A DNA stretch of 64,000 nucleotides from Methylomonas sp. UP202 (GTDB taxonomy: Bacteria > Pseudomonadota > Gammaproteobacteria > Methylococcales > Methylomonadaceae): the NCBI RefSeq assembly GCF_029910655.1, contig NZ_CP123897.1, positions 1,364,001 to 1,428,000 of the forward strand, in the 5' to 3' direction. How positions within the stretch are numbered: the first letter of the stretch is position 1; the number at the start of each line of letters is the position of its first letter. Both the position numbers and the translations under genes were made by a program. A model generated the notes under the pieces. It was not told the DNA's origin and did no database searches. It saw only the letters and a program-made list of their open reading frames with translations. Below, in pieces: positions 7,768 through 16,494 of the stretch.

Positions 7768-10341
7768 TTACTTGCCGAAGGTCAGGCCGTCCGCCGCGCG
7801 ATCGACCTTGACGGTGTCGCCGGGAAGGTAGTGTCCGGACAAAATTTCGTTGGCCAGACGGTTTTCCAATTGGCGTTGGATTGCCCGTTTCAGCGGTCGC
7901 GCGCCGTAAACCGGATCGAAGCCGGATTCGCCCAGCAAATCCAGCGCGGTTTCGCTGACCTCCAGCTCGATATCCTTTTCGGCCAAACGGTTCCGTAGCA
8001 AGTCGATCTGTATTTTGCAGATCGCGCGAATTTGGCCCTGGCCGAGCGGATGGAACACCACGGCTTCGTCAACCCGGTTGATGAATTCCGGCCGAAAATG
8101 CTGGCCGACGATGTCCATTACCGCGTCTTTCATGTCGCCGTAGTTCTCCTCGCCCGCCAACTCTTGGATAATCTGTGAACCCAGGTTAGAGGTCATCACC
8201 ACCACGGTGTTTTTAAAATCCACCGTGCGGCCCTGGCCATCGGTCAAACGGCCGTCGTCCAGTACCTGCAGCAGCACATTGAACACGTCGGCATGGGCTT
8301 TCTCGATTTCGTCGAGCAGAATTACCGAGTAAGGCTTGCGGCGCACCGCCTCGGTCAAATAGCCGCCTTCTTCGTAGCCGACATAGCCCGGCGGGGCGCC
8401 TATCAAGCGGGCTACCGAATGTTTCTCCATGAATTCGGACATGTCGATGCGGACCATCGCTTCTTCGGTGTCGAACATAAACTCGGCCAAGGCCTTGCAC
8501 AATTCGGTTTTGCCGACGCCGGTCGGTCCCAAGAACAAAAAGGACCCGTTGGGACGGTTCGGATCGGACAATCCTGCCCGCGAGCGGCGGATCGCGTTGC
8601 TGACCGCTTTCAGGGCTTCGGTCTGACCGATCACGCGTTTGGCCAATTCGTCTTCCATCCGCAATAGCTTTTCGCGCTCGCCTTCCATCATTTTCGAAAC
8701 CGGAATGCCGGTCCATTTGGAGACAACCTCGGCGATTTCTTCTTCGGTGACCTTGCTGCGCAACAGCGTGGTCTCCTGCATTTCGGCTTGCGACGCCAGA
8801 TCCAGTTCCTTTTCCAGTTTGGGAATGTCGCCGTACTGCAGTTCGGACATCCTCGCGTAATCTTGAGCGCGGCGGGCGGCTTCCAACTCCAGTCTGGCGT
8901 GTTCCAGTCTTTCCTTGATCGTGGCGGTGCCTTGCAGCGCGGCTTTTTCGGCTTTCCAGATTTCATCCAAATCGGAATATTCCTTTTCCAGTTCGCCGAT
9001 CTCGTCCTGCAAGGTCTCCAGACGTTTTTTCGAGGCGGCGTCGGTTTCGTTTTTCAAGGCCTCGCGTTCGATCTTGAGCTGGATCAGGCGCCGGTCGAGT
9101 TTATCCATCGCTTCCGGTTTGGAATCCATTTCCATCCGAATCCGGCTGGCGGCTTCGTCGATCAAATCGATGGCCTTGTCCGGCAGTTGCCGGTCGGAAA
9201 TGTAGCGGTGCGACAGCATCGCCGCCGCGACGATGGCCGGGTCGGTGATGTCGACGCTGTGGTGGATTTCGTAGCGTTCCTTCAAACCGCGCAAGATGGC
9301 GATGGTGTCTTCGACGTTGGGTTCGTCGACCAAGACTTTTTGGAATCGGCGTTCCAGCGCGGCGTCTTTTTCGATGTATTGGCGGTATTCGTCTAGCGTA
9401 GTGGCGCCGACGCAATGCAGTTCGCCGCGTGCCAGGGCCGGCTTGAGCATATTGCCTGCATCCATCGCGCCTTCGGCCTTGCCGGCGCCGACCATGGTGT
9501 GCAGTTCGTCGATGAACAGAATGACCTGGCCTTCGAGTTTGGCGATGTCGTTGAGCACCGCTTTCAGGCGTTCCTCGAATTCGCCCCGAAACTTGGCGCC
9601 GGCGATCAGCGCGGCCATGTCCAACGACAGCAATTGCTTACCTTTGATGCCTTCCGGCACTTCGCCGTTGACGATGCGCTGGGCTAGGCCTTCGACGATG
9701 GCCGTCTTACCGACGCCGGGTTCGCCGATCAGCACCGGGTTGTTTTTGGTACGGCGTTGTAGAACCTGGATGGTGCGGCGGATTTCGTCGTCGCGGCCGA
9801 TCACTGGATCGAGTTTGCCTTGCTCGGCGCGTTCGGTCAGATTGATCGTGTATTTTTTCAGAGCCTGGCGTTGATCTTCGGCATTGGCGTCGTTAACGGC
9901 TTGGCCGCCGCGCAGATTTTCGACGGCTTTTTCGACGGCCGGCGCGGTTACGCCGGCGCGTTTCAGCAAGTTTTGTAGCGCGCCGCCGCCTTCCAGCGCC
10001 GCCAACAAGAACAATTCGCTGGAGATGTAGGCGTCTTTACGTTTTTGCGCCAATTTGTCGGTCAGGTTGAGCGTCCGCGACAGTTCGTTGGAAATTTGCA
10101 CGTCGCCGCCCGCGCCGGAAACGCTGGCGAGCCGGTCGATTTCCTTCAGCAGATCGCCGCGAAACGTATTGACCTGCACGCCAATCTGTTGCAGCAAAGG
10201 TTTAATGCTGCCGCCTTCCTGGTCCAGCAAGGCCAGCATGACGTGCAGCGGTTCGATGAACTGATGATCCTTGCCCAAAGCCAAGCTTTGAGCGTCCCCG
10301 AGCGCTTGCTGGAATTTGCTGGTGAGTTTGTCCATACGCAT
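7768..10341 (-). CDS. clpB: ATP-dependent disaggregase ClpB
   Basis: 857 residues, the usual ClpB length. Order: N-terminal Clp repeat domain (about 1-145), first AAA+ domain with Walker [14 protein letters not shown] and Walker [10 protein letters not shown], the coiled-coil middle domain (about 410-530), and the second AAA+ domain with [25 protein letters not shown] and [13 protein letters not shown]. It pulls proteins out of aggregates together with DnaK in the cytoplasm. Start ATG 10341 is preceded by GAGG at about 8 bp. A matching sigma-32 promoter lies just upstream, so heat-shock control is directly visible. Confidence 0.97.
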   Translation of the reverse strand: MRMDKLTSKFQQALGDAQSLALGKDHQFIEPLHVMLALLDQEGGSIKPLLQQIGVQVNTFRGDLLKEIDRLASVSGAGGDVQISNELSRTLNLTDKLAQKRKDAYISSELFLLAALEGGGALQNLLKRAGVTAPAVEKAVENLRGGQAVNDANAEDQRQALKKYTINLTERAEQGKLDPVIGRDDEIRRTIQVLQRRTKNNPVLIGEPGVGKTAIVEGLAQRIVNGEVPEGIKGKQLLSLDMAALIAGAKFRGEFEERLKAVLNDIAKLEGQVILFIDELHTMVGAGKAEGAMDAGNMLKPALARGELHCVGATTLDEYRQYIEKDAALERRFQKVLVDEPNVEDTIAILRGLKERYEIHHSVDITDPAIVAAAMLSHRYISDRQLPDKAIDLIDEAASRIRMEMDSKPEAMDKLDRRLIQLKIEREALKNETDAASKKRLETLQDEIGELEKEYSDLDEIWKAEKAALQGTATIKERLEHARLELEAARRAQDYARMSELQYGDIPKLEKELDLASQAEMQETTLLRSKVTEEEIAEVVSKWTGIPVSKMMEGEREKLLRMEDELAKRVIGQTEALKAVSNAIRRSRAGLSDPNRPNGSFLFLGPTGVGKTELCKALAEFMFDTEEAMVRIDMSEFMEKHSVARLIGAPPGYVGYEEGGYLTEAVRRKPYSVILLDEIEKAHADVFNVLLQVLDDGRLTDGQGRTVDFKNTVVVMTSNLGSQIIQELAGEENYGDMKDAVMDIVGQHFRPEFINRVDEAVVFHPLGQGQIRAICKIQIDLLRNRLAEKDIELEVSETALDLLGESGFDPVYGARPLKRAIQRQLENRLANEILSGHYLPGDTVKVDRAADGLTFGK

Positions 10342-10375
10342 GGTAGGTACCTCGATTGTAATGATGTTGCCGCTG

Positions 10376-10404
10376 AGATGGGGCGGTGGACGAGCGATTT
10401 CAAG
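10376..10404 (-). promoter_or_regulatory. sigma-32 heat-shock promoter of clpB
   Basis: On the minus strand CTTGAAA (10404-10398) is followed after 14 bases by CCCCATCT (10383-10376), matching the sigma-32 consensus CTTGAA-N13-17-CCCCATNT. It ends 35 bp before the clpB ATG and points toward it. The rest of the 10342-10604 gap should hold the divergent promoter of the cold-shock gene; TACAAT at 10497-10502 is a candidate -10 box without a clear -35. Confidence 0.85.
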
Positions 10405-10604
10405 CGGCTATATATTAAAAATCGCTAATATTTTGAATGGCCGGCCGGTGATGGCGGTGTGGTCGTGCTCAGTGGTCATGCCGAATAAATCACAGTACAA
10501 TGCCGAGACTCGATTCGCCGAAATGACGTGGCTCGACGGGTGAAATCCGTGAGCGCGGCGGTTTGTTCGGGTAAATTTTGGTTTTAATTCGTAGGAGTTT
10601 TTGT

Positions 10605-10808
10605 ATGGCAACAGGCACTGTAAAGTGGTTCAACAACACCAAAGGGTTTGGGTTTATCGAGCCTTCCGAAGGTAAGGAAGATGTTTTCGTCCACCATTCG
10701 GTGATCTTGGGCGAAGGGTTTAAGACTCTGTCCCCTGGGCAATCGGTGGAATTTGAAATTGAATCCGGTCCCAAAGGTCTGACTGCCGCCAACGTTCAGC
10801 CGAAATAA
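10605..10808 (+). CDS. cold-shock domain protein (CspA family)
   Basis: 67 residues beginning [10 protein letters not shown], a single cold-shock domain with both RNA-binding motifs, KGFGFI and VFVHH. Start ATG 10605 was chosen because GTAGGAG lies 8 bp upstream and the family start fits exactly. These proteins bind single-stranded RNA or DNA and melt RNA structure in the cytoplasm. The long leader is typical of csp genes, and a strong terminator follows. Which Csp paralogue this is cannot be told from sequence alone. Confidence 0.95.
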   Translation: MATGTVKWFNNTKGFGFIEPSEGKEDVFVHHSVILGEGFKTLSPGQSVEFEIESGPKGLTAANVQPK

Positions 10809-10832
10809 TTCAGTTTCGGAAGAATCGAAACA

Positions 10833-10860
10833 GGCTCTTGTTCGCAAGGGCCTTTTTTTT
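10833..10860 (+). terminator. intrinsic terminator of the cold-shock gene
   Basis: GGCTCTTG-TTCG-CAAGGGCC (8-bp stem with one G-T pair and a TTCG tetraloop), followed directly by eight T residues. A textbook factor-independent terminator 25 bp after the csp stop codon. Confidence 0.93.
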
Positions 10861-10939
10861 GTCAATCGTTAATAGTCTATTTCAAAATCTCGAGTTTTAA
10901 CACAGTTATAATAAAGCTTCACTTCTCCCGGAGGACCGC

Positions 10940-11866
10940 ATGGCCCGCGAATTTTCTACGTTAAGGCAGTTGGATATCCCCGTTAAGGTGTTGTTTACCG
11001 GTTATTTGACAACGGTCGCGGTGGGTTATCTGGTCGCGCTGATCCAGATTCTGTTTACGCACGGTTTGGCCGACGGCAAGTTCGGCTTGTCGATAGACGA
11101 CATCGTTTACAGTTACTACGGGAATCGGTCCGGCACGATGCTGGAGACGAAATTGAACGGCTCGATGAAGGACAATGCCTCCGAGAAAGAGCGGTTCGCC
11201 ATCATCCAATGGGTGCGGGACGGTGCCGACAAGGATGATTTTGTCGATGACGGTATCGATAAAATCATCGAGAGCCGCTGTGTGATGTGCCACAACAAAG
11301 AGGCTTCGCTGCCGGACTTTAGCGACTTCAACGTCTTAAAGGAATTGGCCAAGGAAGACGAAGGCGCCACGTTCACGTCGCTGACGAGGGTGTCGCATAT
11401 CCACTTGTTCGGCATTAGCTTTATCTTTATGTTGGTCGGACTAATCTTTAGCTTTTCCGAGACCAGTACGCTGAAATACAAGTCGATCGCGATCGGCATG
11501 CCCTATGTGTTTCTGCTGGTGGATATTTTGTCGTGGTGGTTGACTAAGCTCAATCCGATGTTTGCCTGGCTGGTGATATTTGCCGGTGCCGGCATGGCCA
11601 TCTCTTTTGGGTTTATGTGGTTGGTTTCGGTGTTGGAAATGTGGGCGTACAACCAAGTGTTTGTCGATAGCCAAGGCGAGCCCAAGCCGCAATGGAGTAG
11701 GATTGTCGAAGCCAAATTCAAGCAACTGGGTGGCGACCGCGCGGTGGAACGCGCGATGAGCGGGTTGATTCGGTTGGTCGGTTACGCTTGGCGGCTGTTC
11801 AATCAGCACGGCTTGCCGGTTTTACTGGACGTTTACAAAAAACTGTTCGATAGGTCCCGTAGCTGA
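10940..11866 (+). CDS. membrane-bound c-type cytochrome of unknown role
   Basis: 308 residues. One membrane helix at about 17-40, then a soluble loop containing CVMCH (Cys114, Cys117, His118), a single covalent heme site, then three or four helices between about 150 and 240 and a charged C-terminal tail. The heme loop should face the periplasm, where c-type heme is attached. RBS CGGAGGA lies 6-9 bp before the ATG. It looks like an electron-transfer or heme-sensing membrane protein, but no family was recognised and the neighbours give no hint. It is monocistronic between the csp terminator and a small hypothetical gene. Confidence 0.8.
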   Translation: MAREFSTLRQLDIPVKVLFTGYLTTVAVGYLVALIQILFTHGLADGKFGLSIDDIVYSYYGNRSGTMLETKLNGSMKDNASEKERFAIIQWVRDGADKDDFVDDGIDKIIESRCVMCHNKEASLPDFSDFNVLKELAKEDEGATFTSLTRVSHIHLFGISFIFMLVGLIFSFSETSTLKYKSIAIGMPYVFLLVDILSWWLTKLNPMFAWLVIFAGAGMAISFGFMWLVSVLEMWAYNQVFVDSQGEPKPQWSRIVEAKFKQLGGDRAVERAMSGLIRLVGYAWRLFNQHGLPVLLDVYKKLFDRSRS

Positions 11867-11969
11867 CTTTGTGATCGTCATTGGATAAACCACCGGAAAT
11901 TCAAGTTTCCGCCTAGCCGGCCGCTATGACTAGCGGTATGATGCAAACTTGATTTGCAGGAGGTACGCC

Positions 11970-12224
11970 ATGATTAGCAATGTACTGAATAGTGCCACCA
12001 ACCTGATCAGCAACGCTCAGCAGAAAGCGGCCACGGCCGCTCAAACCATCGCTACGTTGCCTGTCCAAAAAGACGAAGTCGGCGGTTCGCAAGATATCGC
12101 GCCGACCGAATTGTTTAAACCTATCGTCAGTTTGAAGGAAGCCGAGCTGGAGAATTCCGCAGGCGTCAAATTACTGAAAACCCACGAAAAAATGGTCGGG
12201 GCGCTCCTCGACGTCAAGGCCTAA
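11970..12224 (+). CDS. small hypothetical protein
   Basis: 84 residues from ATG 11970, with a strong AGGAGG 6 bp upstream; an earlier in-frame start at 11949 would swallow this RBS and is rejected. The N-terminus (MISNVLNSATNLISNAQQKA) is helical and Ala/Asn-rich. The C-terminus (AGVKLLKTHEKMVGALLDVKA) resembles the helical end of flagellar rod and hook proteins, only weakly. No signal peptide or membrane helix. The stop overlaps the end of the convergent radical SAM gene by 4 bp. Confidence 0.7.
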   Translation: MISNVLNSATNLISNAQQKAATAAQTIATLPVQKDEVGGSQDIAPTELFKPIVSLKEAELENSAGVKLLKTHEKMVGALLDVKA

Positions 12225-13072
12225 AGGCTGACGCCGACATCGTAGCCCAGCGCTTCGATGTCGGCGGCAAAACGCGTCATTTCACTTAAATCTGCGCCTC
12301 TCAACTCACCTGCCTCCGGTTGCAACGACGGTCGGGCCAGACTGTACAACAGTATTTTCGCGATTTTAATGTTTCTGGATTTCAGTTCCGCCAGCAAGGC
12401 CAAATACGCGGCTTTTTCGGCCTCGGACCAAGCCTGTCGATAGTGTAAAAAGCAGGTTTGCAATTTGGTTGGGCATAAATCGCTGGCGATTTGCAGATGT
12501 TCGATCAGCTTGGCTTGACTCAATTTGGCGTGGTTCAGCAAGTTTCGGCCAGCGCTAGTGGCACTGTCCAGCTTGAACCAAAGCTCGCCGCCGCAATTCG
12601 CCAATTCGGCCAGTCCGGCTTGGACAGGTTTTTGATGTACCAGACTGCCGTTGCTGATCAATACCAAGTTGCCGGTCGGCAATATGCCGCTTTCCAGGCC
12701 GATTTCCCCTATCAGGCGGATGGCTCGGTCGAAGGATTTTAGACTGGTCGGCTCGCCGTTGCCGGAGATCGCAATGTCCTTGACGACGCGCTGTTCGGCG
12801 GCGACATCGTAAGCATCGAAAAAGTCGCCACGTAACACCCACTCCAAAAAGCCCCGCAATTCCCGTTCGAGTACCTCGAAATCCAGGGTGGGCGCGGCAC
12901 CGCGAGTAAGATTGGGGACTTGGCAATACACGCAACGCCAGTTGCAAGCGTTATTGGGGTTGAAGTTGATGCCTAGCGATAGCCCGCCCGCCCGCCGCGA
13001 CATCACCGGATACACGTATTTTAGCCCGGCACTGTCGCGGTCGTGGTTGGCGGTGGTTAGCGGTCTAACCAT
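12221..13072 (-). CDS. radical SAM protein at the end of the fhc cluster
   Basis: 283 residues from ATG 13072; a longer frame exists but would overlap fhcC. The CX3CX2C cluster motif is Cys43, Cys47, Cys50 in ACNWRCVYC, the site that binds the [4Fe-4S] cluster and SAM. KDIAISGNGEPTS follows, a typical radical SAM strand. It lies 40 bp after fhcC in the same direction, so it may be co-transcribed. A role in making or modifying the methanofuran or methanopterin cofactor is a reasonable guess from position only. No substrate can be named. Confidence 0.85.
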   Translation of the reverse strand: MVRPLTTANHDRDSAGLKYVYPVMSRRAGGLSLGINFNPNNACNWRCVYCQVPNLTRGAAPTLDFEVLERELRGFLEWVLRGDFFDAYDVAAEQRVVKDIAISGNGEPTSLKSFDRAIRLIGEIGLESGILPTGNLVLISNGSLVHQKPVQAGLAELANCGGELWFKLDSATSAGRNLLNHAKLSQAKLIEHLQIASDLCPTKLQTCFLHYRQAWSEAEKAAYLALLAELKSRNIKIAKILLYSLARPSLQPEAGELRGADLSEMTRFAADIEALGYDVGVSL

Positions 13073-13112
13073 ATCTCCGGCAAGGAACGAAATCGGCGCG
13101 GAGTCTGCGGTT

Positions 13113-13931
13113 TTATAGCTTGACCAACACTTCGCCGCGTCCGGTTTCCGCCATGTCGCCGCCGAAGCGTCTGACCCGGTTGAAAGCGACGCCGTTGTCG
13201 GCAAAGCGGGAGTTCAGGGTTTTGAACGACGCGAACAACATGGGTAGAAACGCCAGGGTATGCGAGCCGCAATCATTGAAGGTGGCCGGCAATTGCGGTT
13301 GATTCCACAGCAACAAGGTGCCTCTGCGCATTGCATAGCCGGCGTAACGGCCGACCTTGCCCATCACCGCGATCGTGCCGGCCACCATGCGGGAGCCGCA
13401 ATAGTCGCCGGCATCGCCTTCGACTAGAATCTGGCCGCGGCGCAAATGGTCGCCGCAGCGCTGGCCGACACTGCCTTTGACCAAAACCGTGCCGCCCTTC
13501 ATGCCTTGCTTGTTGCCGGGTAATGCGCCGCCAACGAAATCGCCAGCATTGCCTTCGATTTGGATCAGGCCGTTTTTCATTTCGCAAGCCGCGTAAATGC
13601 CGACATCGCCGATCACCGAAATCGTGCCGCCCTTCATTTGCATTCCCAAATAAGCGCCCGCGTCGCCTTGCACGCTGATGCTGCCGTTGGCGAGTTCCTT
13701 GCCGATGAAATCCAGTTTATCGGTACTGCCGACGATGCTGATGTCGTCGGGATTGCTGCCGTTAATGTGAAACAATTGATCGACCCGCAGTTTGCGTTTG
13801 CCGGACTGCAATTCGATCGCGGCGATCTGGTCCAAGCTCAAACCGGCCAATTTTTGGCAGACCAGCGGCGACATATCGACGCGTTGCACCGGCAGTGGCG
13901 TCTCTATCAGAGTGAAGGTCAACGTGGTCAT
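13113..13931 (-). CDS. fhcC: formyltransferase/hydrolase complex subunit C
   Basis: 272 residues; ATG 13931 overlaps the fhcD stop as ATGA, which fixes the start. The body is a run of short glycine-rich repeats (GDAGAYLG, GNAGDFVGG, GDAGDYCG), the right-handed beta-helix shared by FwdC/FhcC and the C-terminal domain of glutamate synthase. FhcC is a structural part of the Fhc complex. That complex transfers the formyl group from tetrahydromethanopterin to methanofuran and hydrolyses it to formate, the last steps of formaldehyde oxidation in methylotrophs. Last of the four fhc genes. Confidence 0.95.
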   Translation of the reverse strand: MTTLTFTLIETPLPVQRVDMSPLVCQKLAGLSLDQIAAIELQSGKRKLRVDQLFHINGSNPDDISIVGSTDKLDFIGKELANGSISVQGDAGAYLGMQMKGGTISVIGDVGIYAACEMKNGLIQIEGNAGDFVGGALPGNKQGMKGGTVLVKGSVGQRCGDHLRRGQILVEGDAGDYCGSRMVAGTIAVMGKVGRYAGYAMRRGTLLLWNQPQLPATFNDCGSHTLAFLPMLFASFKTLNSRFADNGVAFNRVRRFGGDMAETGRGEVLVKL

Positions 13932-14824
13932 GCCATGATCTCCTGTAGATGGAAGTGGAACGGGCCGAGTTTGCCGCCGTAGTTGCCGGCGCTGATGCGC
14001 TTGATACCGTTGGCCGCGCCCAGTTCGCAGACCGCTTGAATGCCGACCCGCATGGCTTTGTCGATGTCTTCTTTGGACAAACCGTCGATGACGATTTCCA
14101 TCACCGACTCGATTTCCGGCGACAGGTCGGTCTTGGTCACGCCCTTCAAGGTCGGGCAGAAGGCATCGTTGGTCGACGCATTCAAGGCTTTGTATTTGGA
14201 GCCGACCTTGGAGCCGGAACGCACCACGCCGCCGGGGAAGGGCATGATGACGTTGGGGGTTTTTTTCATCGCGTCGATCGCCGCTTCGCAAGCCGCCAAG
14301 GCTTGCGGTTGCGATTCAGCCAATACTAGGAAATTGCCGCCGCCGACCGCATCGACCATGCCGGTGGTGGCTTCGGTCAGGAATTCGCCGTCCATCACCG
14401 GTACACGCCAGTAACGCTTGCCGGCGATTTTCTTGGCAATCTGGAAGCCGTCACCGAAAAAGCGCAGATTTTTGCCCAACGGAATCGGCTTGCCGCCTTC
14501 AATCCCGGCGAACAGAGCGGATGTCGGCGAAGTTAGCACGCACTGACCGGCACGGGTCTCCAATTGCTTGGCCAAGCCCTTACCGCCCATCGCATAAATC
14601 ATGATGGCCACGCCGGGCCGTCCGTCCGGGGTTTCGTCCGGGCTTAACACCCGTTCGATACCGGCTTCGCAGCCGCAGGCAATCACCGAGGTGGCAAAGC
14701 CGGTCATGGCTTGCGCGGAAATCATCGCCCATTTCTCGTTCTGGGCGGTGATGATGGCTCGCGTCGCCTTCATCGGGAAGGCTTCGGCGAAGGTTTTGTC
14801 GATGGTTACGCCATTAATGATCAT
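13928..14824 (-). CDS. fhcD: formylmethanofuran:tetrahydromethanopterin formyltransferase subunit
   Basis: 298 residues, the usual Ftr length, beginning MIINGVTIDKTFAEAFPMKATR. It contains CGCEAGIE, PDGRPGVAIMIYAMGG and LAESQPQALAACEAAIDAM, characteristic of Ftr/FhcD. It carries out the reversible formyl transfer within the Fhc complex in the cytoplasm. Its start overlaps the fhcA stop, and its stop overlaps the fhcC start, both as ATGA, so the three are tightly coupled. Confidence 0.97.
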   Translation of the reverse strand: MIINGVTIDKTFAEAFPMKATRAIITAQNEKWAMISAQAMTGFATSVIACGCEAGIERVLSPDETPDGRPGVAIMIYAMGGKGLAKQLETRAGQCVLTSPTSALFAGIEGGKPIPLGKNLRFFGDGFQIAKKIAGKRYWRVPVMDGEFLTEATTGMVDAVGGGNFLVLAESQPQALAACEAAIDAMKKTPNVIMPFPGGVVRSGSKVGSKYKALNASTNDAFCPTLKGVTKTDLSPEIESVMEIVIDGLSKEDIDKAMRVGIQAVCELGAANGIKRISAGNYGGKLGPFHFHLQEIMA

Positions 14825-16485
14825 GCTGCACCTCTCAACGGATGCGCCGTCAAGCTGCCGCGTCCGTCTTCGCTTATTTCGTCGTCGCTGATTTTAAAGT
14901 TGCCGAGTTTCATGGTCAGGTATTTATCGAAATACGGTTTCAACTCGTTTTCTATCGACAGATCGTATTCCGGTTTGACGATGTGGGTGGTGCCCCAGGT
15001 GACTTTTACGACTTGGCCATCTCTGACCACCAGTTCGCCGTCCTTAAACACGTAATCCGGCTTGGTAAACATCGCTTGGCGGTCGGCGTTTTCGGTGTAG
15101 ACGGTGATGTCTGCGAAGTTGCCGGGGCTCAATGCGCCGCGGTCTTTCAAGCCGATAATGCGCGCCGCGCCGGCGCGGGTCATGATGGCGATTTCGCTCA
15201 AGCTGTATTCGCGTTCGATCGAAGCCAACGTGGTCATTTTCTGCGCTTCCGGATGGATAGTCGCCAGCATGTCGTTGCGGAAACTGCGGTCCATCAGCAA
15301 GCGGATCAAATGCGGGTAGCTGGTGAACGGTGCGCCGTTGGGGTGGTCGGTGGTCAGGAATATCCGCCACGGGTCTTCGACCAACAGGAAAATTTCCAAA
15401 CCGATGGCCCACTGCAGGGCATTGACGAAGTTTTGGTCCTTGTATTTAAACGGCACCACGCCGCAGCCGGCATCGCATTCGATGTCCATGCACACCCATT
15501 TGTTGGGGCTGGCGAAGCGGTGATTGGCGTGTTGGCGCATGTTGTCGCCGGAGGCGGTGACGGTTTGGCCGAACAGAATCTGACCGACGTCGGCGCTGAT
15601 GTTTTTGTTTTGGTTGATCGCTTCGGCAATCTGCGCGGCGCCGGACGAAAATTTGAAATCGCCTTCGGTGCCGTAGCTGTGGAACTGAATGTGGGTCAAG
15701 TGCATCGGCAAGCCTTCGATGCCTTGGATGGTGTTCAGCGTGGTTTCCAGATTGCCGGGTACACCCAAGTTGCAACCGTGGACATGCAGTGGATGCGTGA
15801 TGCCCAGTTCCTTGACCGCACGGGCCAGGGTTTGCAGGATTTGCCGTGGCGTGACGTCGTAGTGGCTGTTTTTCTCGTCCAAGTCCAGTTTGCGCTGGTT
15901 GAATTTGAAGGCGTTGATGCCGCCGGCATTGACTACCTTGATGCCGATGCCTTTGGCCGCGTTCAAGGTCCAGGCCACGTAATCGTTGATGGCTTTCTGA
16001 TCTTTCTTCGCCGTCAGCATGCGCAGCAAGAAGTCGTCGCTGCCCAGCATCACATAGCCGCCCTTATCGACGATAGGGGTGTCGCCCATCTCCATGTGCG
16101 CCTGACGGGCGTTGATCGGCAGCACGGCCGGTTCGAAACAGGCGGTGTAGCCCATTTCGGCGTAACGGTAGCCGGCGACATAGGTGCTGGGCATCGCATG
16201 ACCGTTGCCGGAGCGGGTGACCGGGGTACGGTGCACCGGGTCCAAGCGGTGGTCTTCCGGCAACAGGGTGCGGGCAATGTTGCCCTTGCCGCCGCCGATG
16301 TGCGTGTGCATGTCGATCGCGCCGGACATCACCACCTTGCCGCGCAAGTCGTATTCTTGATCGACCGGCCGGCCGTCTGTTGGCGCATCGACGATGCGGC
16401 CGTCTTGAATAAAGAGGTCTTGTTGCTGGCCGGCTATGCCGCTGGCCGGGTCGTAAACGGTGCCGCCTGTGAGTTTTATCAGCAT
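14821..16485 (-). CDS. fhcA: formyltransferase/hydrolase complex subunit A (amidohydrolase)
   Basis: 554 residues of the metal-dependent amidohydrolase superfamily: metal-binding HTHIGGG near residue 60, PLHVHGCNLGVPGN, HLTHIQFHSYG and LTTDHPNGAPFTSYPHL. In bacterial Fhc this subunit hydrolyses formylmethanofuran to formate. It follows fhcB after a 9-bp gap and overlaps fhcD. GGTVYDPASGIAGQ at the N-terminus is the usual entry strand of FwdA/FhcA proteins. Confidence 0.97.
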   Translation of the reverse strand: MLIKLTGGTVYDPASGIAGQQQDLFIQDGRIVDAPTDGRPVDQEYDLRGKVVMSGAIDMHTHIGGGKGNIARTLLPEDHRLDPVHRTPVTRSGNGHAMPSTYVAGYRYAEMGYTACFEPAVLPINARQAHMEMGDTPIVDKGGYVMLGSDDFLLRMLTAKKDQKAINDYVAWTLNAAKGIGIKVVNAGGINAFKFNQRKLDLDEKNSHYDVTPRQILQTLARAVKELGITHPLHVHGCNLGVPGNLETTLNTIQGIEGLPMHLTHIQFHSYGTEGDFKFSSGAAQIAEAINQNKNISADVGQILFGQTVTASGDNMRQHANHRFASPNKWVCMDIECDAGCGVVPFKYKDQNFVNALQWAIGLEIFLLVEDPWRIFLTTDHPNGAPFTSYPHLIRLLMDRSFRNDMLATIHPEAQKMTTLASIEREYSLSEIAIMTRAGAARIIGLKDRGALSPGNFADITVYTENADRQAMFTKPDYVFKDGELVVRDGQVVKVTWGTTHIVKPEYDLSIENELKPYFDKYLTMKLGNFKISDDEISEDGRGSLTAHPLRGAA

Positions 16486-16494
16486 GTCGGTATC

